DNA of 24,362 nt, taken from RGIG5681 sp034180345 (GTDB lineage Bacteria > Bacillota_I > Bacilli_A > Erysipelotrichales > Erysipelotrichaceae). Under the pieces are notes generated by a model. It did no database searches and was not told the DNA's origin. It worked only from the letters and a program-made list of their open reading frames with translations. How positions within the stretch are numbered: position 1 is the stretch's first letter; every line of letters starts with the position of its first letter. This document shows, one piece after another, positions 8,857-17,934 of this stretch. The DNA lies in assembly GCA_034180345.1 (NCBI GenBank), contig JAXFOQ010000033.1, positions 1-24,362 on the forward strand, written 5' to 3'. The translations under genes and the position numbers were made by a program.

Positions 8857-10053
8857 ATGAAATATATCGAAAGAAAGACATATCTGGATAGGATAAAAGG
8901 CTTAAAAAATACTCCGGATATTAAAATCATTACAGGAATTAGACGGGCTGGTAAATCCGAGTTAATGCATGCATTTATGGATTATTTAGGAAAAACGGAT
9001 AATAGCGCAAACATTATCTACGTTGATTATTATGATTTGAAATTCGATGACATCAAGGACTATAAAGCACTTAATGATTATGTGGAGGAAGCATATAATC
9101 CAAAGAAAACAAACTATTTGTTTGTTGATGAAGTTCAACTTTGTAATCAATTCGAAAAAACAATCAATAGTCTTCATAATAGTAAAAAATATGATATATA
9201 TGTAACAGGGTCCAACGCCTTTTTGCTCAGTTCGGATCTAACCACATTATTCACAGGTAGATTCATTGAAATTCCAGTATTTCCATTTAGTTTTTCAGAG
9301 TTTGTCCAGTACTATGAAGAAGAGGGAAAGGACGTATTTCAATTATTCGATGAATACGTAATTAAAGGCGGCCTAGCCGGATCATATGAATATAAAAAGG
9401 AGTCAGACAGAGTTTCATATATCAAAGATGTATATATGACAATTGTAAATAGGGATTTAGTTGAGAAATACAATCTCGGAGATATCGCTGTATTAAATCA
9501 TCTTGCAGAGTTCTTAATGGATAACATATCGAACCTTTCTTCATCTAACGGCATCAGTGAAGGATTAAATGCAAATCAAATATCAACGAATCATGTGACT
9601 GTTGGGAAATATATCGGTCATCTTTGCAATGCGTTTATGTTTTACAACATGAAAAGATACGATATCAAAGGAAGAAAATATCTTGAAACATCAGAGAAGT
9701 ATTATCTTGTAGATACTGGTTTGCGATATGCTCTCTTGGGGACGCGGAATATGGACTATGGTAGAGCATATGAGAATATTGTAGCAATTGAGCTACTACG
9801 ACGTGGCTATGATGTATATGTTGGGAAACTATATCAAAAAGAAATAGATTTTGTTGCCATGAAAGGTAGTGAAAAGTTTTACATTCAGGTATCGGATGAT
9901 ATAAATGCAGAATCTACTTTCAAAAGGGAGGTAACGCCTTTATTACAAATTAAGGATGCCTATCCAAAGATACTAATAGCAAAGACAAAGCATCCGGAGT
10001 ATCAGTATGAGGGAGTAAGGATAATAGATATTTCTGACTGGTTGTTGAATTAA
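8857..10053 (+). CDS. AAA_14/DUF4143 ATPase
   Basis: The intact 398-residue protein has an AAA_14 ATPase domain at the N-terminus: Walker A GIRRAGKS at residues 27-34, Walker B YLFVDEVQ at 87-94, and a sensor-like VTGSNAFLLS. After PFSFSEFVQYY it continues with a winged-helix stretch and the C-terminal DUF4143 domain (restriction-endonuclease-like fold), seen in YYLVDTGLRYALLG, RAYENIVAIELLRRGYDVYVG and KEIDFVAMKG. These proteins are widespread in bacteria, often in accessory regions; their targets are not established. The EIDFVA core with an upstream Glu resembles PD-(D/E)XK residues. A GTGAGGG ribosome site precedes the ATG. It sits between a defence remnant and an HsdR remnant. The role is inferred, not shown. 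Confidence 0.9.
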   Translation: MKYIERKTYLDRIKGLKNTPDIKIITGIRRAGKSELMHAFMDYLGKTDNSANIIYVDYYDLKFDDIKDYKALNDYVEEAYNPKKTNYLFVDEVQLCNQFEKTINSLHNSKKYDIYVTGSNAFLLSSDLTTLFTGRFIEIPVFPFSFSEFVQYYEEEGKDVFQLFDEYVIKGGLAGSYEYKKESDRVSYIKDVYMTIVNRDLVEKYNLGDIAVLNHLAEFLMDNISNLSSSNGISEGLNANQISTNHVTVGKYIGHLCNAFMFYNMKRYDIKGRKYLETSEKYYLVDTGLRYALLGTRNMDYGRAYENIVAIELLRRGYDVYVGKLYQKEIDFVAMKGSEKFYIQVSDDINAESTFKREVTPLLQIKDAYPKILIAKTKHPEYQYEGVRIIDISDWLLN

Positions 10054-10091
10054 TGAAGAGAAAACTGGTTTCCTATAGGAGGTGAGAGCGA

Positions 10092-11680
10092 ATGTGGGTG
10101 TCTACTATGATTTATATTTTTATACAAGATACCATCCGTAAGGTACTGTACACTGTTATGACAGAGGGTATCAAGATAGATTATGGTCAGAAGCTTGATA
10201 AGACTATCATTTTTGCAAAGAACCATGATCATGCGGAGAAGATTCTCGAAATCTTTAATAAGGACTACCCGCATTTGAATGGATTTGCTCAGGTAATCGA
10301 TAATAGGATTAACTATGCTCAGACTCTTATTGATGAGTTCCTGAATTTAATAAGCTGCCTCAAATTGCGATATCTGTTGATATGATGGATACCGGTATCG
10401 ACGTACTGGAAGTGCTGAATCTTGTGTTCTTCAACAAGGTGATGAGCTATGTCAAGTTCTGGCAGATGATCGGACGTGGAACCAGGCTTTGCCCGGGACT
10501 TATAGACGGGAAAGACAAGAGCAAGTTTTACATTTTTGATTTCTGCGGTAACTTTGAGTTTTTCCGCATGAGCAAGGGAAAACCTACTGCTAATATGATA
10601 GTGCTTCAGGGAGCAATCTTTAACTTGCAGTTCGAGATTACATATAAGCTACAGGATCTGGAATATCAGGTAGACAGGCTTATAGCATATCGTAATGCCT
10701 TGATAGAGATGATGACCGGTAAGGTGCAGGAACTTCCACGTGAGAATTTTGCGGTTAGGCAGCACCTGAAATATGTTGACTTGTATTCAAACGAGTCAAA
10801 TTATCAGACACTGACGTATGAAGATACTTTGATAGTACGTGAAGAACTTGCTCCTCTGGTTCTTCCGAACGATGATGAGGCAAGCGCGGTTCGCTTTGAT
10901 GCCCTTATGTACGGTATAGAACTTGCATACCTTGTGGGTAAGAAATACGGAAAAGCCCGCAGTGATTTGTTTAAGCGTGTTAGGGGTATTGCTAGCGTTG
11001 CAAACATACCGGAAATAAAGGTGCAGGCAGAACTAATCGATAAGATACTTCATACGGATTATATCGATAACTGCGGCATAAACGAGTTTGAGGAAATCAG
11101 AGAAAAGCTCCGTAATCTCATGAAGTATATTCCTCATGCTAAACTTCGTTATGATACAAACTTTGAGGATGATATCCTTGATGTTTCCTGGAATGAGCCG
11201 GAACTTGAGAACGATGACCTGAAAAATTACAAGGCTAAGGCCGAATATTATATCCGTGAACATCAGGATAATGAGGCAATCAAGAAGCTTAAGCCCAACA
11301 TTCCGTTGTCTCACGATGATATCGAGGCATTAGAAAAGGTTCTTTGGTCTGAACTTGGAACTAAGGCAGAATATGAGCAGGAATATGGCTCTAAGACTTT
11401 GGGTGAGCTCGTGCGTGAAATCGTTGGTCTTGATATGAATGCGACTAAGGCAGCATTTTCAGAGTATCTGGAGAGCAACGACCTTGATAGCAGGCAGATA
11501 TACTTTGTGAACCAGATTGTTGAGTATATCGTTTATAACGGTATGATGAAAGACCTGTCCGTGCTTTAGGAATCGCCGTTCACAGATTAGGGTAGCGTGG
11601 TAGAAATATTTACAGATCTTAATGTTTGGATGGGAATCCGGAAGGTCATAGAAAGCATAAATGATAATGCGATAGCAGCG
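10092..11680 (+). pseudogene. hsdR: Type I restriction subunit HsdR, C-terminal half, broken
   Basis: The preserved part starts inside helicase domain 2 (DTIRKVLYTVMTEG, then KTIIFAKNHDHAEKIL), shifts frame near 10340, resumes at PQIAISVDMMDTGIDVLEVL, and continues through MIGRGTRLCPGL and the EcoEI_R_C-type C-terminal domain (TLGELVREIVGLDMNATKAAF, FVNQIVEYIVYNG). The coding similarity goes on past TAG 11567 as ESPFTD, a second TAG (11591-11593), then GSVVEIFTDLNVWMGIRKVI, ending with TAA at 11681. Both TAGs stand where Gln is plausible, consistent with CAG-to-TAG decay. The nuclease domain and helicase motifs I-III are absent, and no hsdM or hsdS is nearby. A strong AGGAGGTG precedes the fragment, so a short product could still be made. 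Confidence 0.85.
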
Positions 11681-11697
11681 TAAGGAGGTGCATGTAA

Positions 11698-14600
11698 TTG
11701 GGTAATGTGAATACTATACAAAGTAAAATCATGCAGCTGGAAGGTGGAGCTTTTCAGTCGTTGTTTGACGAGTATCTTTATAAAAAATATAAATTTACAA
11801 ATATTCAAACTTTAGGCGTGCAGACTGCGACTAATAAGCCAACAAAAGGAACTCCGGATGCGTATGTGTTGACGGAAGATGGGAAGTATATACTGATTAA
11901 CTACGGAAGCGTAAGTTCCCAGCCCGCAGATAAAATACGGGCTGATATTTTGTCATGCTTCAATACTGCCAAATTATCATTAGAGAAAGATAAAATTAAA
12001 AAGATTATCTGTGGACACTGTTCAACAAATATACATATAGAACAATTTAATAGCATTATGGAGCTTTTAGAAGGGGTTGAAATAGAGCTTATTGGAATTG
12101 ATACACTTTCTCATGATTTGGCATTAATATACCCGCACATAGCCAAGAATCAGCTAGGTGTTGAGATTGACACAAATCAGTTTTTTGATATTGAGGATTT
12201 TGTCAAAGCTTATGATGCAAATGGTATCAATGCACCGATTGATTGTAATTTCCTGCATCGAAAAGAAGAAATAGATGCTACATGTAAGAGCATCAGCAAT
12301 AATACAGTTACAGTTTTGACAGGACCGTCTGGAATAGGGAAAACCAGATTGGCGATTGAAGCATGCCGTGCACATGATGACAAAGAATATAAGGTTTTTT
12401 GCGTTCGAAGCAACGGTAATTTTTTGTATGAAGATATAAAGTTTTATATCGATGATCCTGGGAAATACGTGATATTTCTTGATGATGCCAATATGGTAGT
12501 CAGCTTGGATAATGTTTTACAAACTCTTTTGACGCTTCCTGCTGGGTATGAAATTAAAATACTGATCACAGTACGTGATTATGCTCGTGAACGAGTGATT
12601 TCTACAGTATCAAAGTATTCTACTCCAGAAGTAATAGAGATAGGAAGACTCACCGATGAAGAGATTAAGGACATTTTGAAAACAGATTTGGGAATTCTTA
12701 ATCCTGAATATTTGAAAAAAATATCGGAGATAGCTAATGGTAATGCAAGACTGGCGTTCTTGGCAGGCATCAGATCTGTTGAAGAAGGATATAAGGCTAT
12801 TCGCAATGCTGAAGATATATTTAGAAACTATTATGGTCGTATCTTAAGTGATGCTGAATTAACTAAAGATGATGTCATGATGCTTTTCTTAATCACGGTT
12901 GCGGGTCCTGTGAAAGGAGAAGAGAATCAACTATATACTGATTTGAAAAATCAGTATTGTTCCGAAACTAGAGAGAATGAAATGGTAGAAAAGCTTTATT
13001 CTCTTGAACTGGTTGATTGGTTTAAAAACGAAATAACCAAGATTTCAGACCAAAGTCTTGGTAATTATATTTTATACTACGTTTTGTTTGAAAAAAGGTG
13101 GGTGAGCATCGAAGGTCTAATAGCTATTTCGTTCCCACGATACAAGAATAAAGCTGTTTATGCATTAAAAACTTTAATAGATATTTTTAATTCTGAGGAT
13201 GTTGCACGCTATGTGGAAAACTCCATTATTTCTGCGTGGGATAATGCTCCTGATGAGCACGACATGGAGTATTTAGAAGCTTTTCACCAGGTCAATCCAG
13301 ATAAAGCATTGAGCGTTATAAAAAAGAAGATAGAGCAAGAAAAATATGTGGATTTTGATATGCGTAGCTTTAATGTGGATTCTAAGAAGAACTTTCATGA
13401 TATTTCGACAAAAGAGATTGGGATTCTTGGAGGATTCAAGTACACAGAATCATTTTATGATTCGATAGAGCTTCTTGTATCATATTTTGAAAAGCGGCCG
13501 GATTTAATAATGGATTTTTATTTTGTGATTTGCGAGCAGCTTCTTTATGATAAATACTCATGGAACAACAAATATAAAAATGAAAATGTGTTAATGGATA
13601 GGCTTTGGGAAGCAACTGAGGAGGGGGAGAACTATAATTTCAGTATACTATACATCCATGTGGCACAATATGCCTTAAAAACAGAGTTTTTATATACGGA
13701 AGAAGTTAGAAATCGCCGAGCTTTTAATTTTATTAGAGTGACGATTGGGTTCAGCAAAGAAATAGCGATGCTACGTAATAAGATATGGAGGGCGTTGGGA
13801 GTTTTGCGCTCTAAAAATGTTTACAGGGACTTAGTCAATGATATTCTTTCTGAGGTTCATTTTAATGGTTTAGATGAGAAGGATTCCATTGCCTATTTAC
13901 AATCTGATTTTGACACGATTTTCACAAGGGTGATAAAAAAAGATGATATTGATTTCTATACTGCAAGAATAATTGATAGATATAGAGAAGTTGCTGGTCA
14001 GATAAATAGTCCGATTGATGAAAGATATCTGATTGCCGAGAATAATCGTGAATTCAGATTGTACAGGATTTTATCGAAAGAGCATTTAATCGGTAGAACT
14101 ATTGAAGAAGATGAAATAATTCGGAAGACCAATATATCTGCGGAATTTGATTCATATAGTCTCGAAGACTATACTGAGTTGTTTAAAACATGCAATTTTT
14201 TACAGGATACGCTTGGCGAAAACAATCTCTGGTCTATAAGCAGGGGCCTGGATATAGTTTTTGAATTATTGGAAACAAAGTCAGATTTTTATGTAGATGT
14301 TATCGAAGAGTATTTCAGAAATAATGCTCCATTCAGATTAAATGACTATAGGCAAGTTGGATTTTTGCTTTCAAATATTGGGTACGACAAAACATATAAT
14401 ATTCTGAACGGAGCCGACTATCGGGGGAAAGATACATGGTTGTTTCTGATTTGGGAGTGTATAAACGATAATGATATCACAGAGACAGTAATTAGTGATT
14501 ATAACGCTTTTTCAGAAAAGAATTTGGCGGGAAATAATCCAATAGTACCTTCGGTTAGGGTATTATTGAGGTATGGTGAAAGAGATAATGGACTAAAGAA

Positions 14601-15402
14601 TAGAATTCTTAACCAAATAGCAGAAAAAGCAAGCCTGTCAGCAGCATTTTTGGGATATGCTTATCGGGATGATGATATAAATGCTATTTTGGATCTATTC
14701 AAAGATAATTATGATACACTATCCCAAATCTACATGAATGCTCTTGAAATTAGTGATCATTTTGATTACGGTGGAAAACTGTTTATCAAAATCTTTGAAC
14801 AAAGATCGAGCATATGGAAACAGTACGTAGATTGGGTAAAAGACCATTCACGTCGTGATGGATATGAACAAAAGATATTTGATCAGATTTGGGATACTGA
14901 GAAGTGGGAAGAGTGTATCGACTATGCATATTCGGTTATTGTAGATGATGACATGGCTTTTTTTATAGAGCATCCAGCTCGATTGCTTTTTGGCCGAGCA
15001 GAACGAGAAGAGGATGTTGTTAAAAACAGAAAGCGGCAGTGGCTTCTTGATAGTTTACATGAGAATTATGCGGATGTAGAAAAATGCAGCAAGCTAATTG
15101 ACGTGGTAGTTAATGTTATGCCTCAGTGGAAACAGGAGTTCATACTTGAGTATATTAAGGGAAACAAGAGTATTGAAGATTTCAAGAAGATTCATTTGTT
15201 TCCAATGTCAGCTTCGTGGTCAGGTAGTGAAGTGCCTTTGATATTAGACAAGATAGAATTTCTTCAGGATCTTAAAGAAAAAATGAAGGGTGTTGCCTAT
15301 ATTGAGCATAGGGAATACATCGATGAATATCGAAGAGACCTGGAGGAATATAAAAGAAAGGTCGAACTAAGGGAGTATCTTGAAGAGGCTGATTATGCAT
15401 AA
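11698..15402 (+). CDS. Large STAND NTPase, Avs-like defence protein
   Basis: The intact 1234-residue protein has three parts. Residues 1-150 resemble a PD-(D/E)XK nuclease-like effector (FQSLFDEYLYKKY, then GTPDAYVLTEDGKYILINYG). Residues 185-430 are a STAND-type NTPase with Walker A TGPSGIGKT (208-216), Walker B VIFLDDAN (258-265) and ILITVRDYARER. The remaining 800 residues are helical, Asp/Glu and Tyr rich, as in the sensor arms of Avs proteins, which recognise phage proteins and then activate the effector. The usual acidic residue after the PD is replaced by Asn68 (ILINYGS), so nuclease activity is uncertain. Start: TTG 11698, nine bases after AAGGAGG; GTG 11707 is an alternative. It lies downstream of the HsdR remnant and upstream of repeat copy B. 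Confidence 0.82.
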   Translation: MGNVNTIQSKIMQLEGGAFQSLFDEYLYKKYKFTNIQTLGVQTATNKPTKGTPDAYVLTEDGKYILINYGSVSSQPADKIRADILSCFNTAKLSLEKDKIKKIICGHCSTNIHIEQFNSIMELLEGVEIELIGIDTLSHDLALIYPHIAKNQLGVEIDTNQFFDIEDFVKAYDANGINAPIDCNFLHRKEEIDATCKSISNNTVTVLTGPSGIGKTRLAIEACRAHDDKEYKVFCVRSNGNFLYEDIKFYIDDPGKYVIFLDDANMVVSLDNVLQTLLTLPAGYEIKILITVRDYARERVISTVSKYSTPEVIEIGRLTDEEIKDILKTDLGILNPEYLKKISEIANGNARLAFLAGIRSVEEGYKAIRNAEDIFRNYYGRILSDAELTKDDVMMLFLITVAGPVKGEENQLYTDLKNQYCSETRENEMVEKLYSLELVDWFKNEITKISDQSLGNYILYYVLFEKRWVSIEGLIAISFPRYKNKAVYALKTLIDIFNSEDVARYVENSIISAWDNAPDEHDMEYLEAFHQVNPDKALSVIKKKIEQEKYVDFDMRSFNVDSKKNFHDISTKEIGILGGFKYTESFYDSIELLVSYFEKRPDLIMDFYFVICEQLLYDKYSWNNKYKNENVLMDRLWEATEEGENYNFSILYIHVAQYALKTEFLYTEEVRNRRAFNFIRVTIGFSKEIAMLRNKIWRALGVLRSKNVYRDLVNDILSEVHFNGLDEKDSIAYLQSDFDTIFTRVIKKDDIDFYTARIIDRYREVAGQINSPIDERYLIAENNREFRLYRILSKEHLIGRTIEEDEIIRKTNISAEFDSYSLEDYTELFKTCNFLQDTLGENNLWSISRGLDIVFELLETKSDFYVDVIEEYFRNNAPFRLNDYRQVGFLLSNIGYDKTYNILNGADYRGKDTWLFLIWECINDNDITETVISDYNAFSEKNLAGNNPIVPSVRVLLRYGERDNGLKNRILNQIAEKASLSAAFLGYAYRDDDINAILDLFKDNYDTLSQIYMNALEISDHFDYGGKLFIKIFEQRSSIWKQYVDWVKDHSRRDGYEQKIFDQIWDTEKWEECIDYAYSVIVDDDMAFFIEHPARLLFGRAEREEDVVKNRKRQWLLDSLHENYADVEKCSKLIDVVVNVMPQWKQEFILEYIKGNKSIEDFKKIHLFPMSASWSGSEVPLILDKIEFLQDLKEKMKGVAYIEHREYIDEYRRDLEEYKRKVELREYLEEADYA

Positions 15403-15492
15403 GGAATACATTGGATAAGAATGCTATGGCATACCGACCAATCGTTTACCAACATTCAGGAATAAAATATGCCAAATTATGATAAGTTATGC

Positions 15493-15656
15493 CATGGCAA
15501 CCCTTCCCACAGGGACGAAAGCATTGAAATACCGCGGTTTACAACGCTTTGCGAAGCATATCTGAGAAATTTACAACAGATTTACAACATAATAGAGCTT
15601 CTTCATGAAAAGAAAAACAGAGAGGTCAAACTGCAGATGATTTCTCTGTTATTTTT
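15493..15656 (+). repeat. Direct repeat copy B, after the STAND NTPase gene
   Basis: This is the second copy of the sequence at 8604-8756. It holds three TTTACAAC units (15538, 15570, 15581), the last two 11 bp apart, then a terminator hairpin. A 65-codon frame (15469-15666) covers it, but copy A breaks that frame within a few codons, so it is unlikely to be a gene. The copies are about 6.9 kb apart in the same orientation and bracket the DUF4143, HsdR and STAND genes. Confidence 0.9.
15613..15656 (+). terminator. Rho-independent terminator at the end of repeat copy B
   Basis: AACAGAGA (15616-15623) pairs with TCTCTGTT (15643-15650), a perfect 8-bp stem around a 19-base loop, followed by ATTTTT. 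It is well placed to end the STAND NTPase transcript. Confidence 0.6.
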
Positions 15657-15660
15657 ACGC

Positions 15661-15845
15661 ACATGACACATGTCGAGACGTGTCATAACGTGTCATGGAT
15701 GTGTCATTAGTTAAAAAGGCGATAGATAAAGGATATATCAATACTTTATGACACAATGACGTCGCTTTTCTTTTTTTAGATACTCCCTCATATGGTAGGG
15801 AAATATGTGTCATATGTGTCATGGGGACGCTGTCCCCAAACCCCT
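15661..15845. repeat. Cluster of TGTCAT hexamers and a GGGGAC palindrome
   Basis: TGTCAT, mostly as GTGTCAT, occurs at 15681, 15691, 15702, 15808 and 15817, with inverted ATGACA at 15663 and 15748. The last copy runs into the palindrome GGGGAC-GCT-GTCCCC (15823-15837). I see no gene here. Such TGTCA-plus-GGGGAC arrangements resemble debris of Y1/REP-type transposition in Clostridia, by recollection only. Confidence 0.55.
15713..15777 (+). terminator. Second terminator-like hairpin
   Basis: AAAA plus GCGA (15714-15722, one bulged G) pairs with TCGC plus TTTT (15762-15769), and an inner ATAAAG/CTTTAT stem (15726-15731, 15744-15749) closes the loop. The run CTTTTTTT follows. It could be a back-up terminator for the plus-strand genes on the left. 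Confidence 0.4.
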
Positions 15846-15890
15846 GGGATTTTAATCCATATCGGTTCCTAAAAAGAATGAAGAAAGATA

Positions 15891-15919
15891 TTGATAAAGA
15901 ACATATATGTTCCTATAAT
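15891..15919 (+). promoter_or_regulatory. Small-RNA promoter with operator in the spacer
   Basis: TTGATA (15891-15896) and TATAAT (15914-15919) are exactly 17 bp apart. The perfect palindrome GAACATATATGTTC occupies 15899-15912, nearly the whole spacer. The same GAAC-N6-GTTC pattern occurs three times at 21156-21220, in front of the XRE regulator gene. This arrangement indicates a repressed promoter. Confidence 0.75.
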
Positions 15920-15925
15920 AAGAAA

Positions 15926-16037
15926 TGTCAAGTGAAGGGATATAAGCTCCGGTGGGAACCGACTTAAAAGACATAGCTTGGCCGGTACACTGAAAAGTGT
16001 GAAGAAGAGGCGGCCTCATTCGTGAAGCTGCCTTTTT
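15926..16037 (+). ncRNA. Predicted structured small RNA, about 112 nt
   Basis: It starts about seven bases after a consensus TATAAT and ends in a hairpin AGGCGGC (16008-16014) / GCTGCCT (16027-16033) capped by TCA-TTCG-TGA and followed by five T. Between them, ATGTC (15925-15929) can pair with GACAT (15970-15974) around a hairpin CGGT-GGGA-ACCG flanked by TAAG/CTTA. A perfect ACACT-GAAA-AGTGT hairpin (15987-16000) follows. No ORF with a ribosome site fits inside. GNRA and UUCG loops are typical of stable functional RNAs. I do not recognise the family. It converges on the end of the restriction operon. Confidence 0.6.
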
Positions 16038-16139
16038 CTATATCCATACTTTTTAGGAACCGTCAAGGAAATAAATCCCGGGTGAATTGCGAAGCAAGAG
16101 GGCAGACCCCTAACTGAAAAGCACTCGCAAAAACAAACG

Positions 16140-17881
16140 TTAGTATTTACTCAAAATATTGTTATAGAAATCATCAGCCATTTTTTCGGCTCTTGGTTTG
16201 ATGTCGCTTTCGCTCCACGTCTTATGATTATTTGCAAAGTCTTGCATCCACTTATACGATGATTTTTGATATTGTGCAGTCCTCTTTTTACTATATTCAG
16301 TTTCACCTGCCGCATTATTAAGTTTTAATTCCAATAGTATTAAGTTGCCAATATTTAGAGCTTGTGATCCGTATGATTCAGGCAAAATGTGCTCTACACT
16401 GCCGTCGTCAGCGAAGATCTCTTTTTTAGCGCCAGAATAACAACATTCTAATTTATTTAAGGCATATTTTACTTTGACATTGTCAGGGTGATCCTTCTTT
16501 GAAAAACATAATCTAGTAAATGCTGTTTTAAATTCGTTGATGGGTGGTATTTTTGTTTTGATTTCGTTTTGCAAATCATTAATAGCTTCGATTGCTTCTT
16601 TTTGTATTTTACATTTTCGAAGGTTCTTTGCATATCTTTTATACATACTATCAATAATATTGGCAGGTCTTGCGAGCAATGTGTTATATGCGAAATGAAA
16701 TACTTCCAAAAAAGAAATGATTTTCTTTAAATCTCCGAGTTTAATTAGCCCTCTATCATATGAATCATAAAGGGATAATAACAAAGTGCGTATTTGTACA
16801 ATGTTGAAATCAGTAGATAAAATTTTTAAACTTTGAACTAGTCCGTAAAACTCTTTCCTATTATGGTAATCATTTCTATCAGGGTTGATAATTTGTTTAT
16901 AATACTTTGCGTTAAGCACTAAATCATCTAATAATTTCTTGTAGGCGTCAGGATTAGTGTGAATTTTACTTTTAAAACTATCGTATAATTTGCTTTCAGA
17001 CGGATTGGCATACTTAGATGACCAGTAATGTCTAAAAAATGTTGCGAGTCCAACAGTGTTATTGCCGCTATATAAATGGTTCTTCATCTCTTCCCATTTC
17101 ACTTCTGCATCATCAACAGGTTCTGTTGTTTGAAGGTGTTCAAAGATGATGTTTTTAATTAAATCAACACTGGCTAAACGTTTCCCTTGGCATTAAGGAT
17201 TTCGAAAATCCTATTTGAATCATGCTTGTCTTTAGTACATATTGTTACAATTGAGCTATTAAGGACTTGGTCTCTAATGATTTTTAAAAAGTCTAAATAT
17301 GATATCGAAATGCCGTGTTTTTTCCCATGTTTATCTTCTAAATAGCGCTTTAAGTCTTGTTCGGATGTTCTTTTGTATAAGTACTCATAAGCGTTTTTGA
17401 TGCATTCTTCCTCTTCTGATGAAGCCTCTCTCTTTTCAGATTTTTCTCTGTCTTGGATATAATATGAGAAAAACGGATAACTAGTTTCACTTTTTAGCAC
17501 CCTAACGATTTCTCCATTATTGTCCTCTGACATGATATATTCAAATATTTTCTCGCTGAGTTTGTTTTCACCAAGTTCTTTGAAATGATCGGAAAGTGCA
17601 GAAAATAAAATGGTTATTGTAGTGAGTCTTTGCTGCCCATCCACAACTTTTAACGTGTTCCCTGGTTTATCCATTGCTCCTATGAAGAGCATTGTTCCAA
17701 GAAAATAATCTGTTGCTATTGCATTTCCGTTTTCAAACTTTAAACTTCCCAACATATCATCGATAAATTCCTGATAATGCTTTGTTTCCCACGAATAATC
17801 TCTCTGGAATCTTGGGATTTCAAATTGACATCTAGTGCTTAGAAGTGATGTCACATTCATGTTGTTTGGCGTAATATCCAT
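16140..17881 (-). pseudogene. GmrSD-like type IV restriction protein (DUF262 + DUF1524), one frameshift
   Basis: The N-terminal frame (17881-17174) is a DUF262 domain with FEIPRFQRDYSW (residues 20-31) and the nucleotide-binding DGQQRLTT (81-88). The second part, continuing in another frame from about 17190, reads KRLASVDLIKNIIFEHLQ and then holds the DUF1524 HNH nuclease, VEHILPESYGSQALNIGNLILLE, with YSKKR and YQKSSYKW near the end. A one-base loss in the GGGAAAC stretch near 17190 explains the break; adding one base restores about 580 residues. GmrSD enzymes use nucleotide hydrolysis to cut modified DNA. An AAGGAG site precedes the ATG. It is last in the operon with the Sau3AI-like pair. 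A recent mutation or a sequencing slip are equally possible. Confidence 0.85.
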
Positions 17882-17913
17882 TTTTGCCTTCTCCTTTAGA
17901 AATAATATATCTT

Positions 17914-17931
17914 ATAGGAATCAATTCCTAT
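17914..17931. promoter_or_regulatory. 18-bp palindrome between methyltransferase and GmrSD-like genes
   Basis: ATAGGAAT-CA-ATTCCTAT has perfect 8-bp arms. It lies 33 bases before the ATG of the GmrSD-like gene, just after the methyltransferase stop. It differs from the GAAC-N6-GTTC operator and has no following T run on the minus strand, so it may bind another factor or stabilise an mRNA end. Confidence 0.4.
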
Positions 17932-17934
17932 TAA

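Larger units (their letters stand above)
15846..16079. mobile_element. 234-bp palindromic, MITE-like element holding a small-RNA gene
   Basis: The ends GGGATTT (15846) and AAATCCC (16073-16079) are inverted, and inside them CGGTTCCTAAAAAG (15863-15876) is a perfect 14-bp inverse of CTTTTTAGGAACCG (16049-16062). The outer 35 bases on each side are therefore an imperfect inverted repeat. No transposase is encoded. I cannot see a certain target-site duplication. It could instead be a long stem of a larger RNA. Confidence 0.6.

Noticed and set aside
10050..10274. Minus-strand frames over the HsdR and STAND genes
   Set aside because: They are shadows of the plus-strand coding sequence, without ribosome sites or recognisable products.
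11560..11600. TAG read as glutamine (recoding) because both HsdR TAGs fall at likely Gln positions
   Set aside because: The peroxidase gene ends with TAG as a real stop, and the cas12a remnant contains TAA as well as TAG. C-to-T decay explains it.
15469..15666. 65-residue protein inside repeat copy B
   Set aside because: Copy A breaks the frame early, no ribosome site is convincing, and the 3' part is a terminator hairpin.
15661..15822. TGTCAT copies as a CRISPR array
   Set aside because: Units are six bases with irregular spacing and mixed orientation.
15899..15912. LexA (SOS) box
   Set aside because: The Bacillota LexA box has four bases between GAAC and GTTC; all sites here have six and occur with a local XRE gene.
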